Notes under the pieces: generated by a model
What the model was told of the DNA's origin: nothing
The model's input: only the letters and a program-made list of their open reading frames with translations
The model's database searches: none
Translations under genes and position numbers: made by a program
Source: Ichthyophonus hoferi
Lineage: Eukaryota; Opisthokonta; Ichthyosporea; Ichthyophonida; Ichthyophonidae
DNA: 33,172 bases
Assembly (NCBI GenBank): GCA_002751075.1
Contig: NAOQ01000266.1
Coordinates: 2,456 to 35,627 of the forward strand
Direction: 5' to 3'
Part shown: positions 9,309 to 22,109 of the stretch, piece after piece
How the letters are laid out: each line of letters begins with the position of its first letter
How positions within the stretch are numbered: position 1 is the stretch's first letter

Positions 9309-12300
9309 CTAAAGAAAATAGACAAATACAAGAGGTATACATATAGCAAGAAAAAGCTTTAGAACAGATAGAAAACGTATTTTCCTATTGGCATATACAT
9401 GTATATGTATGCATGTAAGTATTTATGCATGTATGTTTGTATATATGTATGTATGTATGTATGTACATGTGTATAATTTATGTAGATATATATGTATTAT
9501 CCACCACAGAGAGATGTATGTATTCATTCATATTATTTATAGCTCGGCATATATAATTATATACACTGTATCTGTATATCTACATATGTGTATATATCAC
9601 CATATTAGACATGCATACAGAGAGGCATGTATGTATAACATATATAAATGATTACATACACTTGCGCACACTATGCATACACAGATATATAGTATACATA
9701 TACATATTATTGACAGTCGTTTACAGACCCAATCTCTTGAAATTTTTAATATTTTTTTTTACCTCCTCCCATCCCATCCTATATGTGAAATGATTGGATT
9801 ATGTTATTGAAAAGAGAAACAGAGAGATATATTTTAGATAATATATATATTTATATATATAGGTTACCATGTTTATAAAGATATATGCGTGTATATTATC
9901 TATGAATTAATATATATATAAAGATGTTTATAAGAAATTGGATAAATATTAATATATAAAGTGTATAGGTATTTTGTTTGTGTAAGTATAAGGGGTAACT
10001 AAATAAAAAGGTCTGCATTTACTGAAGTTATATTACGAAGGGAAGAAAAAGTAGTAGTAGTAAAAAATAATAAAGGTATAAAGAAAGAGAAAAAGACAAT
10101 GGCTACATAGGAATATATCAATATATATATAATCATTTATCTATGATAGAGAGAATATGATTATTGTTATATTATCTAGTCTAATATTGCTATCTTTTTA
10201 GTATCTCGTTTATTCTCTACCACTCAATGTAGAGAGGCTGAACGGCCTAGTTACACCAGAGAGGTGGGTATTATGATAGACCATAAAGGGATTAACGAAT
10301 AATAAAGTGTTGGGACGGTTAATGTAAAAATGATTGTCATTGACCGCGTATTGTTAGGATTGGTAATGTAATGAAGAAGCCCGCATATATGTATGTCTAG
10401 CTACATAGGAATAAAGAGTTAGAAATATAAATATTAATATAAAAATGCATACTTATATCTGTTATATTTTATCATTTTTTATTATACTCTACTATATTAT
10501 ACAAAGGAAGTTCTACATCTTAATATAAAGATCCATATATATATATATATATATATATAGATTAAGCACAGAAACCCTCATCAATATTAGTACACACACT
10601 AACACACGCATACTTTGTGGTATATCATACCATCTTTGTTGCTAGAGCCCATAAAAGCAAAGAAATTTAATTGACTGTTATTATTTCTTAGGTATCCAAT
10701 GATAGCTGCTTGATAAATACATTAAATACTTATTGGAGCTGGGCTATAAATTTCAAAGCATATTTAAATATATAGATTTCCCCCATGTAGTATTGTTGTA
10801 TATGTATATACCCATCAACTACGATTTACTGTTGCTATGATAACAGGAGCGCATTACCATGCACCAAATGGATCCTGATTTTGTCAGTAAATTACTGGAG
10901 GATAGTGAAGATGACGAAGGATTTCTAAAAATAGATCCAAAGGATGATAAGGAGGACTGGGATGTACCATCTAGAAAGAGATTTAACCCTATTTATAGTA
11001 GGATATTAGACACTAAGAAGGTGGGCGTGTATGTATGTATAGATGCATAGATGCATGGATGAATGTATGGATATATGTATGCATGTATGTATGTATGTAT
11101 GTATGTATGTATGTATGATGTAATATAATGATACATGACTATACATAGATATATAAATTTAAGTATGTTTAGTTAGTAATATTGGAAGGTATATCCATGG
11201 TATAATAACTTGGACGGTTTCTGTTGAAGCCGGGTTGAACTGAGTTATAATTAACATTTTCTTTAAATATTCTGCAAAGAAATAGGGATTGGTACACTAG
11301 AAATTACATAAATACCACCTGCCCATGTAGTTTTACCTTGATTTTAAAGCAACATAACATAACTATAGTTGACTATAATTATAGGTTAGTGAGTACGTGT
11401 TTATATGTATATAAATGTATATGTAAATATCTCTTTGCTTTTCTATGCATAGCTTTATTTATAAATATATGTAGCTATGTATAAGTCAATATGTATACGA
11501 ATATACATATACATATACTTAGGTTAATATGGGTTTATGTATTGGTTAATTTTCATTTCTGTATGTGCCGTGGATCAATACAATGCACTTTCAGTAGGTG
11601 GTGATTGGTTGGGACAGGTTTGTAACGTGACTATTTGTTGTATTTCTATATTTATTGGCTTATCCATAATGAATTCCTATATAGAACATGATTTCTATTC
11701 TATATTGGTGGGCATGCGATGTCACTCCAATTCCCACCAATAATACCAATAGATATAAACTACTAACACTAATGTAACTAACTAGTTTATAGATATATAT
11801 ATATATATATATATATATGCCTCTTAAGTATTTAGCCGGGTGTGGTTTGTAAACATATCTAGGATATATTTTTATATGTATAGATATATTTATATTATAT
11901 GTTTGTATATTCGGTTGGTTGATTACAATACTTTTTGATTATCTTGACTGAAGTTTAAACCTATTGGTTGAAAATCATATCTGTTTATCCGTGTTTTCCT
12001 GTGGAGTTATCTGTTCATCTCTCCTAGTGAAAATATCGTTTAAATGACGGTGTAAATTTAATGAGAAGTGTTCATTGGGGTGTAAATATTAAGGAAAAGT
12101 GTACATGTACCGGCTCTAGGGTATAATTACGTTAGAAGAGGAAGAGGATATATATAGGCAATTTTAATCACAAAGATCTGGATCACATCTCTACCCATTT
12201 ACCAATAGAATGGGTAGTCACATTTTATTGTGATTATATATATATGCCTGGCATAATATCTTTATTGAGTATGTCAAGCTCTAATTGGTTGTATATCGCA

Positions 12301-15300
12301 TGACCATAACACCATATGCTCTATACTTATTAGGGTAGCCTGACCTATATTCAATGCATATTCAGGAGCCCTCCTCCTTTGTAAAGCCACGTAGCTGGGC
12401 CGACTACCAAATGGCCATCAACCATTACCTGATATGCAGCCAACAAGATAGGGCAAAAGACAATGCCCCTGCCTTGATTCGTCAACTATTAAAAGAACAT
12501 ACACCCGAGAGAGAAAATGACCCAGCGTGGATGTACCCTGATAGTGGAGAGGGGAAGGTACAGGCCATGGAGTGGTTGGTAGGAGTCATGAAGGGGGATG
12601 GTAAGTAGCACATATATATGGGCAGGGCTGGGTGGCGGAGGGTGCGCGTTACATATATATAGGCTTTTGGTATTATTTCATTTACTTCATTTATTTTGGT
12701 TTGTAATTATTTTCTTGCATCTACATGGCATCTTTTGATAGTGGTGATTCGTAACCATATTTTCTCTTATGATTATGCTATATCCCTATATATATTGTAT
12801 CTCTCTCCACTATCTTTCATTTCAAAATTAGAGCAACTATTGGTTGTACAATTTTTCAGATAGCATTTAGCTTTAATAATACTACTTGTGGAAAATATAT
12901 CCTTACAATACTAACAAACAGGATTTTATTTGAATTATTTTACTCGCATTCTAGTATATGCATGCTTATGTACATTTCATTCCTCTTTTTCCACTTTATA
13001 GCAATATTTTAATTTTATCTTTCTCTTTCTATAGGCTATTTACCTACGGTAGGTACTGTTTATATGATGCTTCAAGGATATGCGCTAGCCAATCAATATG
13101 AAAAGATGGAAGCTGCACGTGCGCTTATTAAGGCTACTGAGCCCACTGATATGCTGGCAGATAGTGCTTGTTTAGTACATTTTATAAAGGTGTGCATATA
13201 TATATGTATGCGCATATGTGTATACATGTATGTATCTATGTATGTATGTATGCATGTATGTATTAATGTACATTTATATGCATGTAGGTATGAATATATA
13301 TATAAGGCTCTAATATACTAATATACTTTATAATGATATGTAGCTATTTTGCTATAAACACATACATACATATTTGTAGTTATAGGGGTATTTCTCATAT
13401 CGGCGTGGTATATATTCCCTTGTGTGAATCCAGGTATGTAACTTACAGCTAGATGGTCATTGAAGATATCTTCATACCCAATTATCACACATCTTGATTC
13501 GGTGGTTCAATAATTGCAGACTGACTTATTAGTTGGCATATTGGAAAACACTGATTTGCAACCAATTGCAGACAGGAAATGTGGAGAAGGCATGGGAAAA
13601 TTTCCAAGATATGAGAAAGAGAGGACAACAACGTATAACTCCATCCCCCTTCTCTCCTTTTCTCTCTTTCTTTTCATTCCACTCCTTTGATGTCTCTCTT
13701 TCTATTTCTCTAGGTGTCTTTGTCTTTCTTTCTCTCTCTATCATTTTTGCTCTTTCCTTTTATCTATTTCTTTCTCTCTCTGCTCCTCTCCTTATCTCCT
13801 TCCCTCTCCTTTTTTATAGTCCCATTAACCACACAAGGCTTATACACAGTGTATGATTATAAACCAATCACTGTTTATTTTATCTTTTCCTTATTCTCTT
13901 CCTCTTTCTATTGGTACACAAACACAGACACAAAATAATCCAAGACACATTAATAACGTACTCTAAGTACAGTAATGATCTTTACAGTCTATTTTAAATA
14001 TACCAATTACCATTCCCTTCCCTCCAATTACTAGCTCTGGTTATCTCTCATTACCTCTCTCTTTTCTTCCATATACTAACCTATTCACATTCGTTCTTTT
14101 ATATTGCCTACCGACCAATAACTGTTCACGCTATTTATACCCTATGATCCTTCCATCCTCCCTCTTTCTCCTTTCTCCTTCTTTTTCTCTCCATCCTGTA
14201 TTCCTTCCTTCTACCTATGCAGCCACTATAGAGGCCTACAATCTCCTAGTGCAAGAAGGGACTCAATACAGTAAGCAGTATGAACGCCAGCAAACAGCCA
14301 AAACTACCATACCCCATCAGGATTATGTCATGGCTCTACTTAATGCCATGGCCTCTAAGCCTGCTATGATTCCTTCCTCCCCTGGTATGTGATGTTACCC
14401 TGTGTGAGGAGATATATGCGGGGATAATGTATATGTATGTATGGTAGGTATCTACTACATATTATAAGTGTATGCATGTATAGCGAGCCTATTGTTCAAT
14501 TAATTAAAATATTAGAGATTATATAATAACATGAAATACCCCATAACTCCTACCCAATGATAGAGTTCTTTAATGCGGCAATCAACCTGTGCATGAAAGA
14601 GAGTACTTCATCTGATTTCTCTATGCGATTGGTGCAAGAGATGCAGCAGTGTGCCTCCCTCCCTCTCCCCGACCTACATACCTTCCATGCTCTACTGTCG
14701 ACGTGAGCCACCTCTCTTCATTTCTCATTATTTCTATTTTTATCTACCTATCTCTATCTCTCATTATTTCTATTTATACCACCTCTCTCTCTCTCTCTTA
14801 TTTATATTTATATCTACCTTTAAATACCCATATTTGTTATGATTATAGGTATGGGCTATAGTATTAATAATAAAATACACTCATATATATATAAACTGAA
14901 TATAATATAAATAAAGAGGTATATATGTTAATTAGAATATATATACGTATTCTTGAACACGTATCTGTATGCACTGTAGTAATATTAATCATATATATTT
15001 TTATGGGTAATCATATTATAGGATATACTCAATTTGTGTTTATTAACCTTTATGATATAGTGTGATATTGTATGATACTATATTATGACTTTATGATAGC
15101 TTATTATCCTTTATGATATAGTATAATACTATATTGTATATTGTCATATAATATATGATATACTATTCTGGTTTCCTAACCCAATATTTCTCTGTGAAAT
15201 CACTAGATACAAGCATCATAAAAATGCCAATATGGCAAAGGACGTATGGCGGCAGGTCACTAAGGACGGCTACCTGAAGGTACAATATGTGTGTTAATGT

Positions 15301-16300
15301 AGATATGTATTTTCTGTATATATTAGTGTATGTATGTATATATGTATAATGTATGCTTGTATGTATATATGTATGTATATGGATATATGTATGATATATA
15401 TGATTCTTTATGCATTAATATCCCACTAAACATAACCTAAACTACATATCTGTATAATTGAATGCACATACGAAAAGCCTGGTTGTCAGAGGAATGTACT
15501 TATATATACATCTATATACACACATACATACTATCATAACATAATGCTAACATGCGATCGTATTATATACTATCATGCATAATAACATGTTAACATACAT
15601 ACTGTCATACATATTATTAAATATGTATGTATATTCAACAGGAAAAAAATTCAACGCTAGCCAGTCAAGTCTCCCTTGTCACTCTAGTAATGAACTGTGC
15701 ACGTGAGGTGGTAGATCCTAATTTGGCAGACAATGTTATATATGACCTGCGTAGTTTTAACCGTATAGAGATGAAGGGAAGGAGCGATAGAGCCCAGTCA
15801 AATCTCTTCCATGACCTCCCTCCTGATTTTTGGTTGGTTGATTTTTTTTATATTCACGAATATAGCTTGTTTTTCTATTGATGTATTGGTTGACATTCTC
15901 TCTATGGATAATATAAGGGTGTAATCTATATTCTATAATCTATAATTTGTAATCCGTAATTCATAATGTACAATCTATAATGTACAATCTATAATCTATA
16001 TTTTATAATATAAAACCTATACTGTATAGTCTATAATCTATAATCTATAATGTATAATCTATAATGTATAATCTATAATTTACAATCTATAATGTATAGT
16101 CTATAATCTATAATGTATAATGTATCATCCATAATCTATAACCTATAATCTATAATTTGTAATGTACAGTCTATATTCTATCTGTCTGTCTATCTATCTA
16201 TAATCTCTCATCTATAATATTTATTCTATAGGTGAGCCCGTGTGTGGCAATCATTGCTTTTCTATGTATATGTGCTATCCTCTATCCTATAATGTATTAG

Positions 16301-16331
<31 letters not shown>

Positions 16332-19300
16332 CAACTCTCCTCCCCACCTTCTAATTGGTTCTCTCTACCACTTATTCTCTCCCTCAGACTAACGCCTTCC
16401 TCTCTCACCTTCCCTTCTCCCTCCTCCTGGTTATATTATATGTAGGGAGAGTTATTTTGTTACTAAGCAACAAGGCCTATCCCGTAGTGCTCTATTTTCT
16501 AGTATCACGCGTACCTTGGACCTGTTTCTACGAGTGGCTGAACAGCCATCTATATTCACTTTCGAAGCTGTGTTTGGGATGGTATGTATTACCAGGGATC
16601 ACCTTATTACTTGTGATGTGTATGTGTTTACTTAATATAGAAATGCTTGTGTGATCATGTCATATTAGTACGGGTATGCAGATATGCATATATATTAATG
16701 TATAGCTTTAATTTATATATTAAGGTGGGGTTGTGATCTAACAGAGTCATCCACATTGATGTGTGTGTGCAAATGTACGTGTCCATGTTGGTATGTATGT
16801 ATGTATATATGTATGTGTGTATATATATGTTTTGATTTAGTTACTAGGTGGTGTAACTAACTTATAAGCACCTACATTTATCACTTATACAGTCATATGT
16901 CTACATACATAAGACTATATATATATATATATTAGACTATATATATGCCCATCTACCCTCTTATATCATCTTCCTCCCCTCCCAGTTATCCAAAGCTCGC
17001 AATGGACCATCAGCCATTCGTTTAATCCACAATATGACCAATAAGAACCTCCCTCCCACTCCTTACTGTTATCAGATGGCATTTGAGGTGAGTTCATGTA
17101 CCAATCATTTTTACTCTGGTCACGTGATACTCACAAGTCTATTTGATATCAACTATTTTTATAGGTCATAGAGACTTTGCCTGTGCCCAGCTTTAGTCGC
17201 ACTCTACTTAATTCTCTTTTTCATTACTTTCCTTTCCTGGGTTTGGATTAGTACTTTAATTTCATTGTTTATTGTTAATTTTTTATTAAAGGAGGGATCC
17301 TTCATAACGGTTGTTAATGCTGATAGGATGTAATGGAACAGAAAATGTATTAATATTAATATTTAGTTGTGCGAATAGCCCAAGTCTACAATAGGCAACT
17401 TGACGTGGTTTTGACANNNNNNNNNNNNNNNNNNNNNNNNNNNNNNNNNNNNNNNNNNNNNNNNNNNNNNNNNNNNNNNNNNNNNNNNNNNNNNNNNNNN
17501 NNNNNNNNNNNNNNNNNNNNNNNNNNNNNNNNNNNNNNNNNNNNNNNNNNNNNNNNNNNNNNNNNNNNNNNNNNNNNNNNNNNNNNNNNNNNNNNNNNNN
17601 NNNNNNNNNNNNNNNNNNNNNNNNNNNNNNNNNNNNNNNNNNNNNNNNNNNNTTTTTTATTAAAGGAGGGATCCTTCATAACGGTTGTTAATGCTGATAG
17701 GATGTAATGGAACAGAAAATGTATTAATATTAATATTTAGTTGTGCGAATAGCCCAAGTCTACAATAGGCAACTTGACGTGGTTTTGACATCATCATTCC
17801 CTCAGGCATGTAGGGTCATGCAGAGGCAGGATCAAGAGAATCAAAAGACCTTTGAGGTGATTAGCTGTGGCTTATAACATTAATCTATGTCACTTATTAG
17901 AATGTGTTTACTGTGTCTACTTTCAATTTGATCAATACGAATAGGAAGATATAAATAAAAAATCTGTGGAATTATTAAATAATATATATGCATAAATCTT
18001 CCATATCCTTACATACATGCACATACACACACCTATATACATACCTTCTATATCTTTACATACGTGCACATACATACACACACCTATATACATACCTTCT
18101 ATATCTTTACATACGTGCACATACATACACACACCTATATACATACCTTCTATATCCTTACATACGTGCACATACATACACACACCTATTTACATACCTT
18201 CTATATTCTTTCATACATCCACATATCCACACCTATATATATGTACCTTCTATTGCTAACTTCAAGCACCCCCAGGCACTCAAGTGTGTAACTATTGAGA
18301 ATGCAGTGCATATATTTAATACTATGAAGTGTAAGGCTGATGCTGATTTACTAAGTGCCTTGATTGCTGCATTGGCCTCAGTGGGACATTTAAATAGGGC
18401 CCTGGATATATTAAAGGCAAGTTTAGTTTTAATCTCATTATATTATTGGTTTATTATAGGCTCTTCTTTTATAGAAATATCTCCATATCATCCTGGGGCA
18501 TTTAGTTATTATATATTACATATAGGGGATATAATCCCTCCTATTGAATGAATAACCAATAATAAATAACAAACAATGACTAATAAACATCCCTTCCGCT
18601 CATTCCACTCCCATTGCAAATGAATATACATGTATGTATACATATGCTGTCCTATTTATTACCTTACAGGATATGAAACCAATATATGACGTAGAACCCT
18701 CAGTCATTACCCTGTCTATCTTTGTTCCCTATATACCCTATTTCAAGGTAGGCTACATATACTTGATTATTGTTTTACATATTTACACCTCTTTATATCA
18801 TTATGGATATATTATATATATATATATTAATTTACATATGGTTTGAATGGAAAACATTGATTATCTGTGTAGTCTGTGTGTATGTATGAGTGTATGTATG
18901 TATGTAATGAGGTGTATATATATGTGTGTGTGTCTGCATATGGTTAGGATAGGTTCAGAGATAGTAGAATACATTGCCGTAATGACTATCATTTGCTTTT
19001 ATAATGCTTCTAGAATGACTCCAAGAACAATGGCGTCAATTAAGATTGTTTACACCAACATACTAATATGTACATATTCACACATATGCATTAACATATA
19101 CATGTACACCTATATGGTATACCCATATATATAGTCCGACATACATATCAAGTCTCTGTTTGAAGTCATCAAGGTCAATCAAATAAGTGTCAGTGCCGAT
19201 TTCTTCAGAGGGATGGAAAGCAATGCAATAGAGTACTTCCTCTCTCCCTCTCCCTTTCCCTCCCTCCCCATGAATATAGTAAAATACAATCATGCCTGTT

Positions 19301-20626
19301 ATTATTTGGTCTATATACTATAATGCATACTATAATGCTATCATACACTCTTTCCTACTATTTTATTTTTATACATATTATTATATGATCATATTATCAC
19401 ACTAGCCTACTATCCTACTATTCTATTAACTCACTATCATATGATTATATTATTATATTGTCATACACACTATTATAGTATTCTACTACCTTACTAACAT
19501 ACTATCATAAAACCTGTTAACTTACACTACTCATTATTTTTGACATTATATTAAATAGCTTCTTTTTCTTCAGTTTGATCAGGATATGAAAACTGCATTC
19601 TGTTCATTAACTACTATCTTTATGTTTTTCCTTGAAGTATCCTCACTATATATAAACACATTCTTCTGTGTATGAGTATTGTGTGTATTAGCCTTTTCGA
19701 TTATTTATTAATGTGTATGTACTTATGTATGTGTTAGCATAGGTATACATGTATGTAGGTCTGTCTGAGTTAATTCAATGTCTCCTGTATATATATTAAT
19801 TGATTCTTTTCCCAGACACTCTTTATCTGGTTTTAGATGTATATGTTTTAATACACGAATCAATGTCAAGCTATATATTGATATATATCTCAAAGTGTAA
19901 AATAAGATAAAGTATATAGCTTCTGGGCATACATAAACACGCTTGACATCTAACTGTGTTACGATTTATACTCATTGCTTTCATCTTTTGGGGCCCCCAT
20001 CATGCTGGTCTTTATTTACTTTATTGGGTTATGTTATATTGTGTATGTATATGTATAGTATATATTATACCATATATATATATTGTATTTATATTATCCA
20101 ATTTGTATAAACATACCATTCATATACACATCATTTTATATTATTAACATTTTATAATATATATATCTGACAGTTATATTATATCTGGTTATCATTAATA
20201 TTTATGAGGTCACACTCGCACCCAATATGGAAGCATTGGCATGTGCTGTCTTTAAACATAAGCCTATGGCATCATGTCATTAATATGTCACTAGGTCCTG
20301 ATAATTGGGTTTGGGTCCTTGTCAAATAGTATATATAAATAATAATACTTTATATAATAGTATGGACGGTATATAATTATATTATAGTATGAATCGGATG
20401 CATCTATGATGTCACTAGTGTAAGTACTTTGAAATAATGTATGCCACGTTTGTAGTACGTATTAACATAGGAATACACGTCTCGTAATATATGTATGTTT
20501 ATGTATACATTATTAATTTTATCATCATACAGCATGGATCTCAAGAATGCAATCAGTGACTATCATCGTCAATTACCAATACTCCGATACAGTCGCTTGC
20601 ACAAGCCAAGGATTAACCTTAACTAG
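8776..20626 (+). CDS. Mitochondrial PPR-domain protein, about 17 exons, about 708 aa
   Basis: Exons: 8776-8902 (tentative), 10202-10263, 10847-11020, 12339-12600, 13035-13189, 13533-13632, 14223-14384, 14564-14702, 15207-15279, 15642-15836, 16468-16581, 16986-17087, 17806-17856, 18276-18416, 18670-18747, 19135-19232, 20533-20626. Codon phases agree at every junction. The N-terminus looks like a mitochondrial presequence: MPLSTTIARLK in exon 1, then SRLFSTTQC in exon 2, which resembles a processing site. An acidic stretch (LLEDSEDDEGF) follows, then helical-pair repeats such as the WKTLICNQLQTGNVEKAWENF segment and EFFNAAINLC...LHTFHALLSTY. PPR proteins bind RNA in mitochondria for processing, stability or translation. 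Length and C-terminal layout recall animal PTCD1 from memory, but this is not verified. Weak points are exon 1, the ends of exon 10 (donor GTTGAT) and exon 16 (donor GTACTT), and a possible extra 42-nt exon at 16388-16429. Confidence 0.8.
9271..9306. repeat. (AT)n microsatellite
   Basis: Uninterrupted AT dinucleotides inside the proposed first intron of the PPR gene. Similar AT tracts occur at about 10536-10559, 11792-11817 and 16302-16329. Confidence 0.95.
11076..11117 (+). repeat. (GTAT)n microsatellite just inside a PPR-gene intron
   Basis: A run of GTAT units lies about 55-95 bp after the 5' splice site at 11021. Looser TGTATGTA-rich sequence also follows the donors at 13190 and 15280, always with TGTA on the sense strand. 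Confidence 0.9.
12165..12236. repeat. Imperfect inverted repeat in an intron
   Basis: Two nested perfect arms face each other: TAATCACAA (12165-12173) with TTGTGATTA (12228-12236), and CTACCCATT (12191-12199) with AATGGGTAG (12209-12217), around a 9-nt loop. The arms are unequal in the middle, so the stem bulges. It lies about 100 bp before the acceptor of exon 4 and may be a short MITE remnant or an intronic RNA hairpin. Confidence 0.6.
15919..16232. repeat. Degenerate ~10-bp tandem array (TCTATAATGT-like)
   Basis: Dozens of variants of TCTATAATCT / TCTATAATGT / TGTACAATCT follow one another in the intron after exon 10. It is non-coding and likely length-polymorphic. Confidence 0.85.
17279..17416 (+). 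repeat. Left copy of 138-bp identical gap flank
   Basis: This intronic segment is identical, as far as I can read, to 17653-17790. It ends exactly where the run of N begins, and its twin starts exactly where the run of N ends. Confidence 0.95.
17417..17652. other. Assembly gap (236 N)
   Basis: A run of unknown bases in the intron between the exons ending 17087 and starting 17806. Because its flanks are the same 138 bp, the gap is probably artificial: two contig ends that overlap but were not merged. Open frames crossing the N run are meaningless. Confidence 0.97.
17653..17790 (+). repeat. Right copy of 138-bp identical gap flank
   Basis: Second copy of 17279-17416. It continues into the acceptor of the exon at 17806, so the gene model is unaffected if the two copies are collapsed. 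Confidence 0.95.
18003..18235. repeat. 51-bp minisatellite, about 4.5 copies, in an intron
   Basis: The period is 51 bp, measured on successive CTTTAC/CCTTAC landmarks at 18054, 18105 and 18156. The unit is rich in ACATAC and CACACC. Because 51 is a multiple of three, all frames stay open and long spurious repetitive open frames appear on both strands. The array ends about 40 bp before the exon at 18276. Confidence 0.92.
18417..18422 (+). promoter_or_regulatory. Probable GC-AG intron donor
   Basis: The exon ending at 18416 reads ...TTAAAG and is followed by GCAAGT, the consensus of GC-type donors. Using this site, the next exon (18670) stays in frame. The nearest GT (at 18421) would put the next exon into a frame with an early stop. 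Confidence 0.75.
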
Positions 20627-20878
20627 CTTGTAATCATGTTTTTTGTTATGTGCTCCATAGCAATATTCCACTTTATTAGAAGTAGAAGAAGATTTGACAA
20701 ATAGTGACTTTAATATAGCTCTGTACTGTCCCTTAACTTTTATTAATTTTAGCAGTAATTGTAATATTTGATATTTATTTTAACCTCTATTTTATCATTT
20801 TGTTTAATGTGTATAGTATGTATATTGTCATTTATTTTAGGATTGGTCCTGATTAGTCCTATTCATCTATGTAATTAC

Positions 20879-20899
20879 AATAAAATGTAAATGAATAAA
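20879..20899 (+). terminator. Poly(A) signals of the PPR gene
   Basis: Two AATAAA hexamers (20879-20884 and 20894-20899) lie about 255-270 bp after the stop codon at 20626. They fit a short 3' UTR. Confidence 0.65.
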
Positions 20900-21027
20900 T
20901 GTTTGAGAATAATCAGCTCTGTTGGCTTTGACGTCTGTCTCGAAACAGAAACATAAACTTTACTTATCAACAAAACACATGATTAATATATAAACCTATA
21001 TTGCAATCCTGTCGAAGGATCATGTAT

Positions 21028-21099
21028 GACTCCGTGGCGCAACGGTAGCGCGTTCGACTCCAGATCGAAAGGCTGCGTGTTCAAATCACGTCGGGGTCA
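21028..21099 (+). tRNA. trnW-CCA: tRNA-Trp (anticodon CCA)
   Basis: A full cloverleaf of 72 nt without an intron. The acceptor stem pairs GACTCCG (21028-21034) with CGGGGTC (21092-21098) with one T-G pair. The D stem is GCGC/GCGC, the anticodon stem TTCGA/TCGAA encloses loop CTCCAGA, and the T arm contains TTCAAAT. Discriminator base is A at 21099. Internal A and B boxes are intact, and a T5 run at 21100-21104 serves as the RNA polymerase III terminator. It stands alone between the PPR gene and eIF3i and decodes UGG in cytosolic translation. Confidence 0.98.
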
Positions 21100-21210
21100 T
21101 TTTTGATATTTTCTTTAGCATGGATTTGGGAGTTGGCACAGAATAATATATACTGAAACTACAATTTTATTTAATTATCACTCTATTTTAAATGCAATAC
21201 CAGTCTAATT

Positions 21211-21440
21211 ACATTTATTCGATTAGTGTAGAAACGGGAAAAGTATAGGGTCAAAATATCTCGTCTTTATATTTAATTATTATCATAACAATGATAAATA
21301 TCAGGTGGTAGACTAGTGTAAACAAAACCAGAAGCCCTGCTCCACCGCACTGTAGTTTATTTATACCATCAAGACATAAGATGTAGTGGAACTTAATTCG
21401 GATCACATCGTATACCTAATAGATTATGATATATAGGATT
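21211..21440 (-). repeat. Dispersed repeat copy A, part 1
   Basis: Read on the minus strand, this matches 27760-28030 and 32220-32420. Shared landmarks are a GGGCTTCTGGTTTTGTTTACAC-like block, a following CC-ACCT block and a CCCGTTTCTA end. By eye the copies are clearly diverged but collinear. Its 5' partner block is about 670 bp away (22110-22200), so this copy is either interrupted by other sequence or is a longer version. Confidence 0.7.
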
Positions 21441-22109
21441 TTTTATGATTCCTTCAGAGTAAATCTTCATTTTCTTTAAAACATCATATTGGTCAGCATG
21501 TGATAGTTCAACCATATACACTAGAATTACATATAATATATAATGATAATAAGCATTCACATTGAATCAATGAATCATATCAGTGAACCATAAATTACAT
21601 ATGATTGTTATAGGTATGGTATTCATCCCTATTGGCACAATAGATTAGGTGCAATTAGCTGAATTAGGTACCATTTGCAGTAAAATCAATTGGGACCCAA
21701 TAATCACATAATACAGCGTAGATGTGGTTAACCAACGAGAATGTTTGTGCTAATCTCTCAAGAACATATATGCAAGCTAAAATAACCACAATAAAAGACC
21801 CCTTTAAATGTACACAAATACATCTCATGGATCTTTTTGTTTAAATGTTACATATTCAGTAGCATATTTAAAACAATATGGCATGTATTTAGTAGACGTA
21901 GAAAATCATACAGTAGTGTTAGCAACATTTTTCACCTAAGAAGATGAAAGTCCAATCCAGCTATAGTATAGAATATATTCAACATATTGCTCAAACAAGT
22001 TTTTTGCCCTCTACTATTTAGGATACTCCAGTACTAAATTACAAACAACAACTACAATTGGAATCCTCAGTGAATCAGTTGCATTTGTGAATTAATTCAA
22101 ATATGAAAT

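Noticed and set aside
16355-16654. 99-residue plus-strand frame across 16468-16581
   Set aside because: The exon there reads better in another frame (LDLFLRVAEQPSIFTFEAVFGM), which joins in phase to the next PPR exon.
17369-17707. Open frames running through the N gap
   Set aside because: They consist mainly of unknown bases and are artefacts of translating N.
17988-18551. 187-residue plus-strand open frame (and its antisense partner)
   Set aside because: Most of it is the 51-bp minisatellite, whose length is a multiple of three, followed by the real PPR exon in frame and then intron. It is not a protein of its own.
19570-19640. Possible additional PPR exon (FDQDMKTAFCSLTT...)
   Set aside because: The acceptor is good, but its phase does not fit the flanking exons (19232 and 20533), which join to each other correctly without it.
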